Shown in pieces: positions 1 to 8,699 of a stretch of 64,000 bases of DNA. The notes under the pieces are model-generated. The model was not told where the DNA came from and did not search any database. It worked only from the letters and a program-made list of their open reading frames with translations. The position numbers were made by a program, and so were the translations under genes. The DNA is from SZUA-36 sp963753105 (GTDB taxonomy: Bacteria > Pseudomonadota > Gammaproteobacteria > Xanthomonadales > SZUA-36), in assembly GCA_963753105.1 (NCBI GenBank), contig CAVWBD010000009.1, positions 62,001-126,000 of the forward strand, read 5' to 3'. Position 1 is the first letter of the stretch. Every line of letters starts with the position of its first letter.

Positions 1-627
1 GCGCAACGGGATGTAGTAATCACCGTCGCGGGTCAGCACACCACGCATACCGGGCTCTGCATCGATTGCCTTTTTCAGTTCCCTGGCGATCTGCAGTACA
101 ACCACTTTCTCACGGGTCTTCTTCTTGCCGATAGCGCCGGGGTCCTCACCACCATGCCCGGCATCGATGGCGATCACGACATCACGGTTTGGCTGGCTGA
201 TGTCCGCCACGTGCTTGACCATCGAGGCTTTCTGCCGGTTCGACCTGGAAAACAGGTCAACCACCAGGCGGTGGCTGTATTGACCGGTGGGGTCGAGCAG
301 GAAACTTTTCAGCTCGGCGCTTTCCTTCAGGTCAAACACCACCCGTAAGGTGTTTGCATCAGGACTGCCATAACGCACACCCTGGATGACACCTGCGTGC
401 TCCTCGTCCAGTACCAATGGCGTTTCGATCGAAGAACCCTGCAGGTCAACCACCACACGATGCGGGTTTGTCAGGGTAAAAAGTTTGTAGGATGTCTTGC
501 GGTCCAGGTCGAGAACCGCGCGGGTTTTAACAGGGTCCGCCCACACGCGAAAACCGCTCACCTCCGCAGCAACCAACTGCAGCGAGGTCAGCAAAAGTAC
601 AATCGTTAACAGGAAACGTTTGCTCAC
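1..627 (-). CDS. amiB: N-acetylmuramoyl-L-alanine amidase, AmiB/AmiC type (N-terminal 209 residues)
   Basis: Periplasmic zinc amidase that cleaves the bond between N-acetylmuramic acid and L-alanine to split septal peptidoglycan at division. The frame opens with a GTG at 627, preceded closely by AAGGGG, and runs off the window edge. A signal peptide (VSKRFLLTIVLLLTS, then LVAAE) is followed by an AMIN domain (about residues 25-130, with the VVDLQGS segment) and the start of the Amidase_3 catalytic domain. The catalytic domain shows the zinc-ligand motif AIDAGHGGEDPGAIG near residue 150. Placement downstream of tsaE matches the amiB position in E. coli, which is why that symbol is preferred; amiC-type naming is equally possible from sequence. 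Confidence 0.88.
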   Translation of the reverse strand, partial: MSKRFLLTIVLLLTSLQLVAAEVSGFRVWADPVKTRAVLDLDRKTSYKLFTLTNPHRVVVDLQGSSIETPLVLDEEHAGVIQGVRYGSPDANTLRVVFDLKESAELKSFLLDPTGQYSHRLVVDLFSRSNRQKASMVKHVADISQPNRDVVIAIDAGHGGEDPGAIGKKKTREKVVVLQIARELKKAIDAEPGMRGVLTRDGDYYIPLR

Positions 628-745
628 TTGCCCCTTAACCTAAAGGTTCCACCTCCTTGTCGTAAATATAATGATGAATTGCTTTTCGCGAAAAAGCAAC
701 AGTTTCTGATAAAAAACCGTAAGATATAGAGACTAGCTAAAGCAG

Positions 746-1234
746 CTAATTAGATAGGAATGCGGCCGAATCGAGTGTTTGGGCCCGTGGAGTCAGGGCC
801 GACCAGTGCAAATCACGCCCTTCACCGGCATATGCAAAGCTGAAAACAAAGTCCGCTGCAGGCAGGAAGCCTGCGCCGCGTTCCGGCCACTCGACAAGCA
901 GTACAGTGCGCTCATCCAGCAGGTCTTCAATACCCAGGAAAGCCAGTTCCTCCGGGTCACCGATACGGTACAGGTCCATGTGTAAAACCTGTACAGAATC
1001 AAGCTTGTAGTGCTCCAACAGGCCGTAAGTTGGACTCTTGACCCGGCCCTCGTGACCCAGCGCCTGGATAAACGCACGCGCAAAGCTTGTCTTACCCGCA
1101 CCGAGGTCCCCTTCCAGGTGGATAACCAGTGGCACCTTCAGAACAGACGCAAATTTATTCGCGAATAGCTGTAAATCCTGCTCACGGGGAAAGTCCAATT
1201 CGCCGTGTGACATTTTTTCAGCCACCCCGCTCAC
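746..1234 (-). CDS. tsaE: tRNA threonylcarbamoyladenosine biosynthesis ATPase TsaE
   Basis: ATPase partner of TsaD/TsaB in making the t6A37 modification of ANN-decoding tRNAs. The 162-residue frame has the P-loop GDLGAGKTSFARAF, the switch-like SPTYGLLEHY, HMDLYRI and the LLVEWPERG segment typical of the family, at normal length. The first codon is a GTG (1234) that overlaps the upstream TGA stop of the NAD(P)HX repair gene; an ATG at 1213 (MSHGELDF) is the alternative start. It is translationally coupled to its neighbour, and amiB follows as in enterobacteria. A short palindrome at 679-699 lies in the gap before amiB and might act as a weak terminator. Confidence 0.95.
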   Translation of the reverse strand: MSGVAEKMSHGELDFPREQDLQLFANKFASVLKVPLVIHLEGDLGAGKTSFARAFIQALGHEGRVKSPTYGLLEHYKLDSVQVLHMDLYRIGDPEELAFLGIEDLLDERTVLLVEWPERGAGFLPAADFVFSFAYAGEGRDLHWSALTPRAQTLDSAAFLSN

Positions 1235-2742
1235 GCTGCTGACAATCTCCAGACCGAATTCAACTGTGCGGTGATATCGCCGGCGATCAAGGCAAGCTGA
1301 CCAAGCTCTGTGGCGGCCAGGTCGCCCGCCCAGGCGTGCGCGATCACACCTGCTTTCGCGGCATCAAAGCAGGACAGACCCTGGCACAACATGGCTGCGA
1401 TGACGCCGGTCAGCACATCACCACTGCCCGCGGTGGCCATTCCGGGGTTGCCCAGCGGGCAAATGCCGTATGCACCCGAGGGTGCAGCCACCACGGTGCC
1501 ACAGCCTTTCAGCACCACGCTGGCACCATATCTCCGGGCGATATTCTGCGCAGCAGCAACCCTGTTGCGCTGGATATCCGCCACGCCACAGCCCAGCAAA
1601 CGAGCTGCCTCCGCCGGGTGCGGCGTCAGAATCCAGTCATCACGCCGGATGTCTCCGTATCCCGCCAGCAGGTTCAACCCGTCGGCATCGACAACCAACG
1701 GAGCCGGCGCCTCAAGGCAGGCGTTCAACAAGACTTCGGACCACCCGGTGGCTCCCAGGCCGGGACCCGCAGCCAGGATAAACTCCCCGTCGAGCAAGGG
1801 TAGTAAATCATCCTTGCCGCTGACCGCCCTGACCATCAGTTCGGGCCGGCTGAGGTTGATCACGCCGGCATGTACCGGGTCGGTCGCCAGCGTTACGCGG
1901 CCTGCCCCGCTGCGCAACGCGGCCTCGCCACACATCCGCACGGCACCACTCATGCCCGCGATGCCGCCCACGGCAAGCAGGTGTCCGAAATTACCCTTGT
2001 GGGAATTGCGTAAACGCGGTTTCAGCAGGCCACTCAGTGCCTCCCTGTCCAGCAATTCACCGGCGCTTCTGGAAATTTCAGCGCTCGCTCCTGGCGGAAC
2101 ATCCAGGTCATCGAAAGTGATTTGCCCACAGTAATCCGGGCCATCCGCCGTATACATACCGCGCTTGCGACCGACAAACGTCACCGTGCCGGCGGCCTTA
2201 ACCGCGCAGCCCATGACACAACCGGTATCGGCGTTCAGCCCGGACGGGATATCAATGGCCAGCGTGGGGCAATCCAGTTGGTTCAGGTAAGTGATGGCAA
2301 GGCGGTACTGGCCGCCCACCTCGCGATCGATACCGGTGCCCAGCAAGGCATCCAGGGCGAGGTCACACGGCACATCACCGGCCAGTGGCCAGAGCACCAC
2401 GTCACCACCTGTTGCGCGCCAGTCGGTATATGCCTTGGCCGCATCGCCTTTCAATTGTGCGGGATCGACCATGGAGCAGACCATGACCTGCAGACCCGCA
2501 TCGGTGGCCAGTCTTGCGGCCACGTAACCGTCACCGCCGTTATTGCCCGGACCACACATGATCAGCCACTGACCTGCGGCAGGAAAATACGCTTGTGCAG
2601 CGTCGAAAATAGCCTTGCCGGCCCGGCACATCAGCTCGTAGCCGGGGATGCCCAGGCCATCTATCGCGGCAGAATCAATCCCACGCACCTGCGTGGCGGT
2701 ATACAATTTGTCAGCCATGGCGCCATTATAGCGGTGAATCAT
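1231..2742 (-). CDS. nnr: Bifunctional NAD(P)H-hydrate epimerase / ADP-dependent NAD(P)H-hydrate dehydratase
   Basis: Repairs damaged NADHX and NADPHX: the N-terminal YjeF_N domain epimerises the R form and the C-terminal carbohydrate-kinase-like domain dehydrates the S form using ADP. The epimerase half (about residues 10-215) shows CGPGNNGGDGYVAARL. The dehydratase half (about 225-500) shows SHKGNFGHLLAVGG, TPHPAEAARLLG and the nucleotide-binding GNPGMATAGSGDVLTGVIAA. The start at 2742 is favoured by GGGGAGGT eight bases upstream; an in-frame ATG at 2718 exists. The length (503 residues) is normal for the fused form. It is divergent from queG and overlaps tsaE by four bases. Confidence 0.95.
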   Translation of the reverse strand: MIHRYNGAMADKLYTATQVRGIDSAAIDGLGIPGYELMCRAGKAIFDAAQAYFPAAGQWLIMCGPGNNGGDGYVAARLATDAGLQVMVCSMVDPAQLKGDAAKAYTDWRATGGDVVLWPLAGDVPCDLALDALLGTGIDREVGGQYRLAITYLNQLDCPTLAIDIPSGLNADTGCVMGCAVKAAGTVTFVGRKRGMYTADGPDYCGQITFDDLDVPPGASAEISRSAGELLDREALSGLLKPRLRNSHKGNFGHLLAVGGIAGMSGAVRMCGEAALRSGAGRVTLATDPVHAGVINLSRPELMVRAVSGKDDLLPLLDGEFILAAGPGLGATGWSEVLLNACLEAPAPLVVDADGLNLLAGYGDIRRDDWILTPHPAEAARLLGCGVADIQRNRVAAAQNIARRYGASVVLKGCGTVVAAPSGAYGICPLGNPGMATAGSGDVLTGVIAAMLCQGLSCFDAAKAGVIAHAWAGDLAATELGQLALIAGDITAQLNSVWRLSAA

Positions 2743-2802
2743 TTGACGAACCTCCCCAAAAATTCAAAAAACCCAGCACCGGTATCCGGGTCACCACCCG
2801 AC

Positions 2803-3846
2803 ATGCTGGAACTTGCCGGGTTGATACGTGAATGGGGACGGGAACTGGGCTTTCAGCAACTGGGGTTCAGCGATATCCAACTGGATGAACACGAAACCCG
2901 TCTGCTCGACTGGCTGGCCAGGGACTTTCACGGTGAAATGGCTTACATGCAGCGTCACGGGACCCTGCGCAGCAGACCCGGGGATCTTCACCCCGGCACG
3001 ATCCGGGTGATTTCCGCGCGTATGGATTACCTGCCGGGGGCCGCCTACGACATCCGGGACCTGCTGAAAGAGCCCGACAAGGGAATCGTATCCCGCTACG
3101 CACTCGGGCGTGACTACCACAAGCTGATGCGCAGGCGCCTGCAGACGCTGGCTCACAGGATCGAAGAACGAACCGGTCCGTTCGGTTACCGGGTATTTGT
3201 CGATTCCGCCCCGGTACTGGAAAAAGCACTGGCCGAAAAGGCCGGTCTCGGCTGGATAGGCAAGCACAGCAACCTGCTCAACAAGAAGACCGGCAGCTGG
3301 TTCTTCCTCGGCGAAATTTTCACCGACCTTCCGTTGCCGTTAGACACCATCGCCGACAACCACTGCGGTGACTGCAACGCCTGCCTGGATATCTGCCCGA
3401 CTCAAGCCATCGTTGCACCGTACACGGTGGACGCCCGACGCTGTATTTCCTACCTGACCATCGAGTACCACGGCAGCATACCCCTGGAACTGCGCCCGTT
3501 AATGGGCAACCGAATTTATGGCTGCGACGATTGCCAGTTGGTGTGCCCGTGGAACCGCTTTGCACAAGCCAGCGAAGAGGATGACTTCAACCCGCGCCAC
3601 GGGCTCGATACGCCGCAGTTGATCGAGTTGTTTCAATGGACTGAAGAGCAGTTCTCGAAACGCCTGGAAGGCAGCGCGATACGTCGTATCGGACACCCGA
3701 CGTGGCTACGCAATATTGCCGTGGCGCTGGGTAATACAGACCCTTCCGAACAAGTCCTCAAAACCCTTGAAATGCACCTCGGACACCCTTCTGAGGTGGT
3801 GCGTGAACACGTTGAGTGGGCGCTTCACAGGCATCGAAGCACGTAA
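2803..3846 (+). CDS. queG: Epoxyqueuosine reductase QueG
   Basis: Cobalamin-dependent iron-sulfur enzyme for the last step of queuosine synthesis, reducing epoxyqueuosine to queuosine in the tRNA anticodon. Two 4Fe-4S clusters are visible as CGDCNACLDICPTQAI (about residues 188-203) and CDDCQLVCPWN (about 241-251). A HEAT-like C-terminal tail follows. The family N-terminus begins at MLELAGLIREWGRELGF, so the ATG at 2803 is chosen although no good ribosome-binding site precedes it. The same frame is open far upstream, but that part lies antisense to nnr and is not coding. The length (347 residues) is normal. It is divergent from nnr with a 60 bp gap. Confidence 0.95.
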   Translation: MLELAGLIREWGRELGFQQLGFSDIQLDEHETRLLDWLARDFHGEMAYMQRHGTLRSRPGDLHPGTIRVISARMDYLPGAAYDIRDLLKEPDKGIVSRYALGRDYHKLMRRRLQTLAHRIEERTGPFGYRVFVDSAPVLEKALAEKAGLGWIGKHSNLLNKKTGSWFFLGEIFTDLPLPLDTIADNHCGDCNACLDICPTQAIVAPYTVDARRCISYLTIEYHGSIPLELRPLMGNRIYGCDDCQLVCPWNRFAQASEEDDFNPRHGLDTPQLIELFQWTEEQFSKRLEGSAIRRIGHPTWLRNIAVALGNTDPSEQVLKTLEMHLGHPSEVVREHVEWALHRHRST

Positions 3847-3980
3847 CACGACAAGCCGTGTTCTTGCTCCAGATCAGCTATTGTTGAAATAAAAATCAGC
3901 GTGCCTTACGGCGCTCAGCAGGTGTGTGATATCCTTGCGCGATTCACTATTTCTGACCCGGTTTTTAGGAGTTTCTTACG

Positions 3981-5495
3981 ATGACCATGATGGAAAAACT
4001 GAACGCCATGCGCGCCCATGGCGGAGCGATATACACCCACGGCCTGGACGATGCGACCATAACGAGGTTTGCCGCGAACGATGAGCGGATCGCAGCAGCG
4101 GTCGACGCTGCTTACGAGGTATTCCTGCAGTTGCTGGAAGATGAGCCGGAACTGATGGCCCTGCCGGAGCGCGAACTGGTGACCAATATCCAGGCGGGTT
4201 TCGTGAATTTTTATCCGCTGGACGCGGTCAACCCCTACGTCACGTTAGGCGCCTCCGGACCGTGGGTCGTGACCTCCCGTGGCGCCCTGCTGTACGAGTG
4301 CGGCGGTTACGGCATGCTGGGTTTCGGCCACGCACCCAAGGCGATCCTGGAAGCGATGAACAAACCGCATGTCATGGCCAACATCATGACCCCGAACTTC
4401 GCCCAGAAACGCTTTATAGCGGCCCTGCAGAAAGAGATCGGGCATACCCGCGACACCTGCCCTTTCAGCAGCTTTTTCTGCCTGAATAGCGGCTCCGAGT
4501 CCGTTACGCTGGGCGCGCGTATTTCCGACATCAGCGCCAAGATCAATACTGACCCGGGTGGCAGGCATGCCGGCAAACCTATCCGCATCCTGGGTCTGAA
4601 AAGTGCCTTCCACGGCCGCACGGACCGTCCGGCACGGTATTCAGACTCCACGCGGCCGACGTATTGCAAACACCTCGCGAGCTTCCGTGACATGGACAAC
4701 CTGCTGACCATCGAGCCGAACAATATCCAGCAACTGGAACAGGTGTTCGAATACGTTGAAAACAACCAGTTGTTCATCGAGTCAATGTTTATCGAGCCGG
4801 TGCAGGGTGAAGGCAGTCCCGGAATGGCCGTAACACCCGAATTCTATGCCCGCGCACGCGAACTGACACGGGCGCACGGCGCGCTGCTGCTGGTTGATTC
4901 CATCCAGGCCGGCCTTCGAGCCCACGGCGTGTTGTCCATCTGCGATTACCCGGGCTTTGAAAAGCTGGATCCACCGGACATGGAGACTTATTCCAAGGCG
5001 CTGAACGGCGGCCAGTATCCACTGAGCGTGCTGGCGCTTAACCAGGAGACGGCTGCGCTGTACCGGGCCGGTGTCTATGGCAACACCATGACCACCAACC
5101 CGCGCGCGCTGGATGTCGGCACCGCCACCCTGGCTGGCATCACCCCGGAAATGCGGCAGAACGTGGAAGACCGCGGCCGGGAATTCTATGACAAGCTGGT
5201 CGCGCTGCAGGAAGAACTCGGCGGCATGATCACCAAGGTCCAGGGCACCGGCTTGTTGCTCAGCGCAGAACTCGATCCCGCACGCTACAAGAGCTACGGG
5301 GCCAACTCGACCGAGGAATATGTGCGCACCCACGGTATCAATGTCATCCACGGTGGCAGCAACGCACTGCGTTATACCCCCTGTTTCGACATCAGCAGCG
5401 AGGAAGTGGACCTGATCATCCAGGTCACCCGCGATGCGATGATCAATGGCCCGGTCAAAGAAATGCCGGTGGAAAGCTCCAGCGAAGCGGCCTGA
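3981..5495 (+). CDS. Class III PLP-dependent aminotransferase, substrate unknown
   Basis: A 504-residue fold-type I aminotransferase of the class III (ornithine/acetylornithine-like) group. The PLP-binding pieces are visible: NSGSESV near residue 170, the phosphate-side LLLVDSIQAGLRAHG near 300 (the usual DEVQ is DSIQ here), and the Schiff-base lysine in YSKALNGGQYPLS near 337. An N-terminal extension of about 80 residues precedes the core, longer than acetylornithine aminotransferase. AGGAG precedes the ATG by seven bases. The stop overlaps the ATG of the beta-lactamase-like gene (TGATG), although a terminator hairpin sits just inside that gene. The amino donor cannot be read from the sequence. 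Confidence 0.85.
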   Translation: MTMMEKLNAMRAHGGAIYTHGLDDATITRFAANDERIAAAVDAAYEVFLQLLEDEPELMALPERELVTNIQAGFVNFYPLDAVNPYVTLGASGPWVVTSRGALLYECGGYGMLGFGHAPKAILEAMNKPHVMANIMTPNFAQKRFIAALQKEIGHTRDTCPFSSFFCLNSGSESVTLGARISDISAKINTDPGGRHAGKPIRILGLKSAFHGRTDRPARYSDSTRPTYCKHLASFRDMDNLLTIEPNNIQQLEQVFEYVENNQLFIESMFIEPVQGEGSPGMAVTPEFYARARELTRAHGALLLVDSIQAGLRAHGVLSICDYPGFEKLDPPDMETYSKALNGGQYPLSVLALNQETAALYRAGVYGNTMTTNPRALDVGTATLAGITPEMRQNVEDRGREFYDKLVALQEELGGMITKVQGTGLLLSAELDPARYKSYGANSTEEYVRTHGINVIHGGSNALRYTPCFDISSEEVDLIIQVTRDAMINGPVKEMPVESSSEAA

Positions 5496-6350
5496 TGTCG
5501 TTTTCCCGCTTTCAAAAGTATGCATCAAGCGCCGCCATTGCGGCGCTTTTTGTATCCTTCATCGCGCAGGCGAGTCCTTTGCCAAAACCACCGGAGGATT
5601 ACTTCGGCGATTACGGTTATTGCGCCCTGGTGCTGGAAAGGAGCCGCCTAAGCGAGACCTTCATCGAGGTCGGCCCGGAACAATGCAGCCAGGCACTTTC
5701 ACCGTGCTCGACATTCAAGATTCCCAATGCGTTGATCGGCCTGCAGACCGGCGTTGTAACGGGGCCAGACGACCTCAAGACCTGGGACGGAAAAGTCCGC
5801 AGTCCGCGAGGTCAGCAACCAGGACCACACCCTCGCAAGCGCCATAGCCAATGTCCATCGTCTGGTATTTCCAGGCGCTGGCCCGGGATGTCGGCGCTGA
5901 GCGCATGTCAGCGTGGCTGGGAAAGCTGGAATACGGCAACCAGGACATCAGCGGCGGGATCGACAGTTTCTGGTTGGCCAGCAGCCTGAAAATCGACGCC
6001 TACGCACAGCTCGAGTTGATCAAGTCCCTGTGGCACGGCACCCTGCCGTTTGACCCGGAGAAGCAAGCGCAGCTGCGTTCCATGCTGGTTCAGGACAGGA
6101 CGCTCGAACGGCGTCCTGCACGGCAAGACCGGCGGTTGCCTGGGCGGCACGGAACAGAACCCCGACGACCACGGCTGGTTTATCGGCTGGGTGGATTGGG
6201 ACAGAGCCAAAACGCCAGGAGCCGTATGCGAGTTTTTTTGTCGTCAATATCATCGGCAATCCCAGGCGGGGTCAGGCAGCCCGGGAGGCCGCTATCGAGA
6301 TTTTGCGGGATTTAGACGCGAGCAGGCACCCGCAACACACCACGGAGTAA
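5495..6350 (+). CDS. Class D (OXA-type) beta-lactamase-like protein, interrupted by four frameshifts
   Basis: Serine beta-lactamase homologue with a signal peptide (MSFSRFQKYASSAAIAALF). All class D motifs are present across the reading frames: the active-site STFK (in STFKIPNALIGL), SIV (S-x-V, before WYFQALARD), YGN (YGNQDISGG) and KTG (HGKTGGCLGG, then HGWFIGW). Four +1 shifts are needed, near 5800, 5849, 6105 and in a seven-T run near 6232. Removing one base at each gives a full-length protein of about 283 residues ending at 6350, the expected size. The gene overlaps the upstream aminotransferase stop by one base. It is either a hot spot of sequencing error or a decaying gene; the intact motifs favour error. 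Confidence 0.8.
5527..5551 (+). terminator. Intrinsic-terminator-like hairpin inside the start of the beta-lactamase-like gene
   Basis: Nine-base stem AAGCGCCGC / GCGGCGCTT with a three-base loop (cat), followed by TTTTT. It lies 32 bases after the aminotransferase stop and within the signal-peptide codons of the downstream frame. By shape it is a rho-independent terminator; the position in coding sequence makes its role uncertain. Confidence 0.55.
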
Positions 6351-6354
6351 AACC

Positions 6355-6944
6355 ATGTCGCACATGAAACCCCTGCCCCCGGAAACCACTCCTGAACTGC
6401 AGGATGATTTCGCCATCTTTGAAAGGATTCTCGGTTTTGTCCCCAACAGCCTGCTGACCATGCAGCGCAGGCCAAAAATGGTCAAGGGATTCGGGGAACT
6501 GACCAAGGGCGTGATGGACCCCGAGGGCAGCGTTGACCTCGGCCTGATGCGCCTGATCGCACATTTCTCCAGCCGCGCCGCCGGTTGCCAGTACTGCGAG
6601 GCCCATTCACTGGTAGCGGCGAAGATCCACGACGTGCCACAGGAAAAACTGGATGCGATCTGGGAATACCGGGAAAGCCCGCTTTACAGCGAGGCTGAAC
6701 GGGTCGCACTCGATTTCGCGCTGGCCGCAGGCTCGGTACCCAACGCCGTTGACGCGGAACTGTTCGCCAGGATGCGTGAACACTGGTCGAGGACCAGGTC
6801 GTGCAAATCCTCGGTGCGGTGTGCCTGTACGGTTTCCTGAACCGCTGGAACGACTCGATGGCCACCGACCTCGAAGAATCACCCCGTGAAATGGGCGAAA
6901 ACGTCCTCGCCAGTGGCGGCTGGACCGGCGGTAAACACGTATAA
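6355..6944 (+). CDS. Carboxymuconolactone decarboxylase / AhpD-like family protein, one frameshift
   Basis: All-alpha protein of the CMD/AhpD-like superfamily, whose members often act as peroxidase-type redox proteins. The conserved segment GCQYCEAHSLVAAK (about residues 78-91) contains the CxxC-like cysteine pair C79/C82 and the histidine expected of AhpD-like active sites. The open frame breaks near 6787, where a missing G in TGGTCG(G)AG restores the continuation DQVVQILGAVCLYGFLNRWN and a stop at 6942-6944, giving about 196 residues. GGAG lies seven bases before the ATG and overlaps the end of the beta-lactamase-like gene, so the two are probably cotranscribed. The substrate is unknown. 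Confidence 0.75.
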
Positions 6945-6961
6945 GATTCTTTTAGAAAACC

Positions 6962-6994
6962 CGCAACCAGGCTGGAGAGGCAAACCTGGCTGCG
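6962..6994 (-). terminator. Possible weak terminator hairpin
   Basis: CGCAACCAGG pairs with CCTGGCTGCG around a 13-base loop; on the minus strand it is followed by a T-rich run (TTTTCT). It would end the small membrane-protein transcript. Weak because the stem has a mismatch and the T-tract is broken. Confidence 0.3.
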
Positions 6995-7011
6995 AGTTGG
7001 CCCTGGCGGCT

Positions 7012-7251
7012 TTAAATGAAAATCCCTGCCACGATATGCGGCAGCACGAATAATGATGCGAGCAACAAGGCCCCGCCCAGTGCATTACCCAACACCGAAA
7101 CCACCAACCGCAATCGTGACACCCCCTCAATGTAATCGTCATCATTGACCGCCTGTTGCAACAGACCGGTGCCATGTCCCGGCAGGATGCGGGTTGCCTG
7201 TGATTGGAAACGTATCGGGGTTGCGTTCCTGGTTTGTGCCCTGTACATCAT
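7012..7251 (-). CDS. Small hypothetical membrane protein
   Basis: Not recognised. The 79-residue protein begins at the ATG at 7251, chosen because CAGGAG stands directly upstream; the frame is open further up but without a ribosome-binding site. The N-terminal half is polar and basic. The C-terminal half has one or two hydrophobic stretches (LRLVVSVLGNALGGALLLA and LFVLPHIVAGIFI), so an inner-membrane location with an N-terminal cytoplasmic tail is likely. It lies between the CMD-like gene (convergent) and the WYL regulator (same strand). Confidence 0.5.
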   Translation of the reverse strand: MMYRAQTRNATPIRFQSQATRILPGHGTGLLQQAVNDDDYIEGVSRLRLVVSVLGNALGGALLLASLFVLPHIVAGIFI

Positions 7252-7316
7252 GTACTCCTGTTCGTTCGGGTACATCAAAACACGGGGGGTTCTCAATACG
7301 TGAGAAGGGTATTTAA

Positions 7317-7350
7317 TCGCGAGCAGCAAAGCGGCCCCTTCCTGCAGGAG
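7317..7350 (-). repeat. Degenerate REP-like element
   Basis: ATCGCGAGCAGCAAAGC followed by GGCCCCTTCCTGCAGG is a diverged copy of the 65 bp element found at 27521 and 28799. On the minus strand it reads like the Pseudomonas-type REP (aggag...gctgctcgcgat). It sits between the small membrane protein and the WYL regulator. Confidence 0.5.
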
Positions 7351-7358
7351 GATTCCAA

Positions 7359-8327
7359 TTAGTTGTAAATTTCTGCTGCTTTGCGGGCCGAGTCAGCTAC
7401 GGCTTCACGCAGGGAGTCCGGCGAAATGACCTCCACCTCGGGGCCGTACCGGAGGATATCCATGACCAGTTCACGCGCGCTGGAAAACGGCAGTTCCAGC
7501 GTCCAGGCGCCATCGTTGTCATAGGAGCCCTTCTGGTCGGGGTGCCATTGCTCTTCCGCCACCCAGCGTGACATTTCCGGGCTGAATTTCAGTACCGCGG
7601 TATTCACGGCCGGGCCTGAAAAAATGCCGTAGGCACGGTCGAAGTGCTCGGCCATGACCTTGTCAGGTATCTCTTTTGCCGCATCTTCCAGCAATGCCTG
7701 GTCGCTGATGCGTTCCAGCGCGAAACTGCGCAGCCCTTCGGCCGCATGACACCAGGCGTCGAGGTACCAGGAGTTGCGGTACTGGGTCAGTCTCTGCGGC
7801 GAGATATCCCGCTCGCTGGTATCGTCCTTGCGCCTGCCGTGGTAGGAGATATGCAATTGCTGGCGACCGATCAGCGCGGCCATGACATCCTGGAACAGGT
7901 GCTCGGGCACTGCTCTTCCGGCAATCGACTGGATATGGATACGTGACTGGCCTTCCTCGGCGTCAACACCTTTTTTCTGCAACAACGACGTGATACGGCC
8001 CTGCAGGGATTGCAGTTCGCCTTCCAGCAGACCCGGTTGCACATTGCCCAGCACCTGGCGCGCGGTCAGCAATGCCTGCAGTTCCGCCGGGCTGATCCAG
8101 ATTCCGGGCAGTTCAAATGGTTGCTCGTAACTGCGGTCGTAGTAAAACCCGCGGTTGTCTTCATCCTGCTCCAGCGGTGCACCCAGGAAATCGCGCAGTT
8201 CCGCCACCAGGCGGTACAGGGTCGCCTGTGAACACTCCAGCCGGTCCATCAGGTCATGGCGCGAGATCGGCGTGCGCCGTTGGCTGAGGATGTTGTGCAG
8301 GTGATATAGGCGTTCGACTTTTGACAT
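7359..8327 (-). CDS. WYL-domain transcriptional regulator (YafY/DeoR-like)
   Basis: A 322-residue regulator with an N-terminal winged helix-turn-helix (residues about 5-55, RHDLMDRLECSQATLYRLVAEL), a middle segment, a WYL domain (about 140-225, with ISYHGRRKD and the YRNSWYLDAWCHAAEGLRSF strand) and a C-terminal WCX segment. WYL domains sense ligands or nucleic acid and are common in DNA-damage and defence regulators. No target can be read here: the neighbours are a small membrane protein downstream and intergenic repeats upstream. The repeat at 8360-8637 would be transcribed toward this gene and could form its leader. Confidence 0.88.
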   Translation of the reverse strand: MSKVERLYHLHNILSQRRTPISRHDLMDRLECSQATLYRLVAELRDFLGAPLEQDEDNRGFYYDRSYEQPFELPGIWISPAELQALLTARQVLGNVQPGLLEGELQSLQGRITSLLQKKGVDAEEGQSRIHIQSIAGRAVPEHLFQDVMAALIGRQQLHISYHGRRKDDTSERDISPQRLTQYRNSWYLDAWCHAAEGLRSFALERISDQALLEDAAKEIPDKVMAEHFDRAYGIFSGPAVNTAVLKFSPEMSRWVAEEQWHPDQKGSYDNDGAWTLELPFSSARELVMDILRYGPEVEVISPDSLREAVADSARKAAEIYN

Positions 8328-8359
8328 ACCGGAATTTTAACACTTCAAATCGCCCGAAG

Positions 8360-8637
8360 GTTTGCCGGTATGTGCTCCCGGCCCCGCAGCCCTCGGCAAC
8401 TGCTCCTGCGTTGCTCTCGACAATTGCTCCTGCATTGTTCTCCTTCGCCATCCTCGGGCTCGTACCTCCTACATCCCTGTAGTCGTTCGGGCTACCCTCT
8501 CCTTCGAGCCGTTCCAACGGGGCCGGCCTCACAGGGCGTCCTGCCCTGGGCGGCCTGAATTGTGCATCCCGCACAATTCTCCCCTAACGACTCTCAGGAT
8601 TCGGTGCAGCGCACAAATGTCGCCCACACCAGCAAAC
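8360..8637 (-). repeat. Structured repeat family 2, long copy
   Basis: Homologous, on the opposite strand, to 23489-23666. Read on the minus strand, an outer stem (TTTGCTGGTGTG with CATACCGGCAAA) encloses hairpins GAATTGTG-cgggatg-CACAATTC and AGGGC-aggac-GCCCT. A further block of about 100 bases absent from the other copy follows; it includes CTACA-ggga-TGTAG and two tandem 24-base hairpin units, ACAAT-gcaggagca-ATTGT and GCAAC-gcaggagca-GTTGC (approximate arms). Each loop carries GGA. Nothing in this stretch looks coding. Confidence 0.75.
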
Positions 8638-8699
8638 AACCGGGCAGCTAAAGAAACGGAATACTGCGATCATGCTTATTACAGCACTGCGTGTATCAA

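Noticed and set aside
1310..2134. A 274-residue plus-strand open frame inside nnr
   Set aside because: Shadow of the bifunctional repair enzyme; low-complexity Ser/Pro/Ala composition and no ribosome-binding site.
4782..5528. A 248-residue minus-strand open frame over the aminotransferase
   Set aside because: Antisense shadow of an intact PLP enzyme gene.
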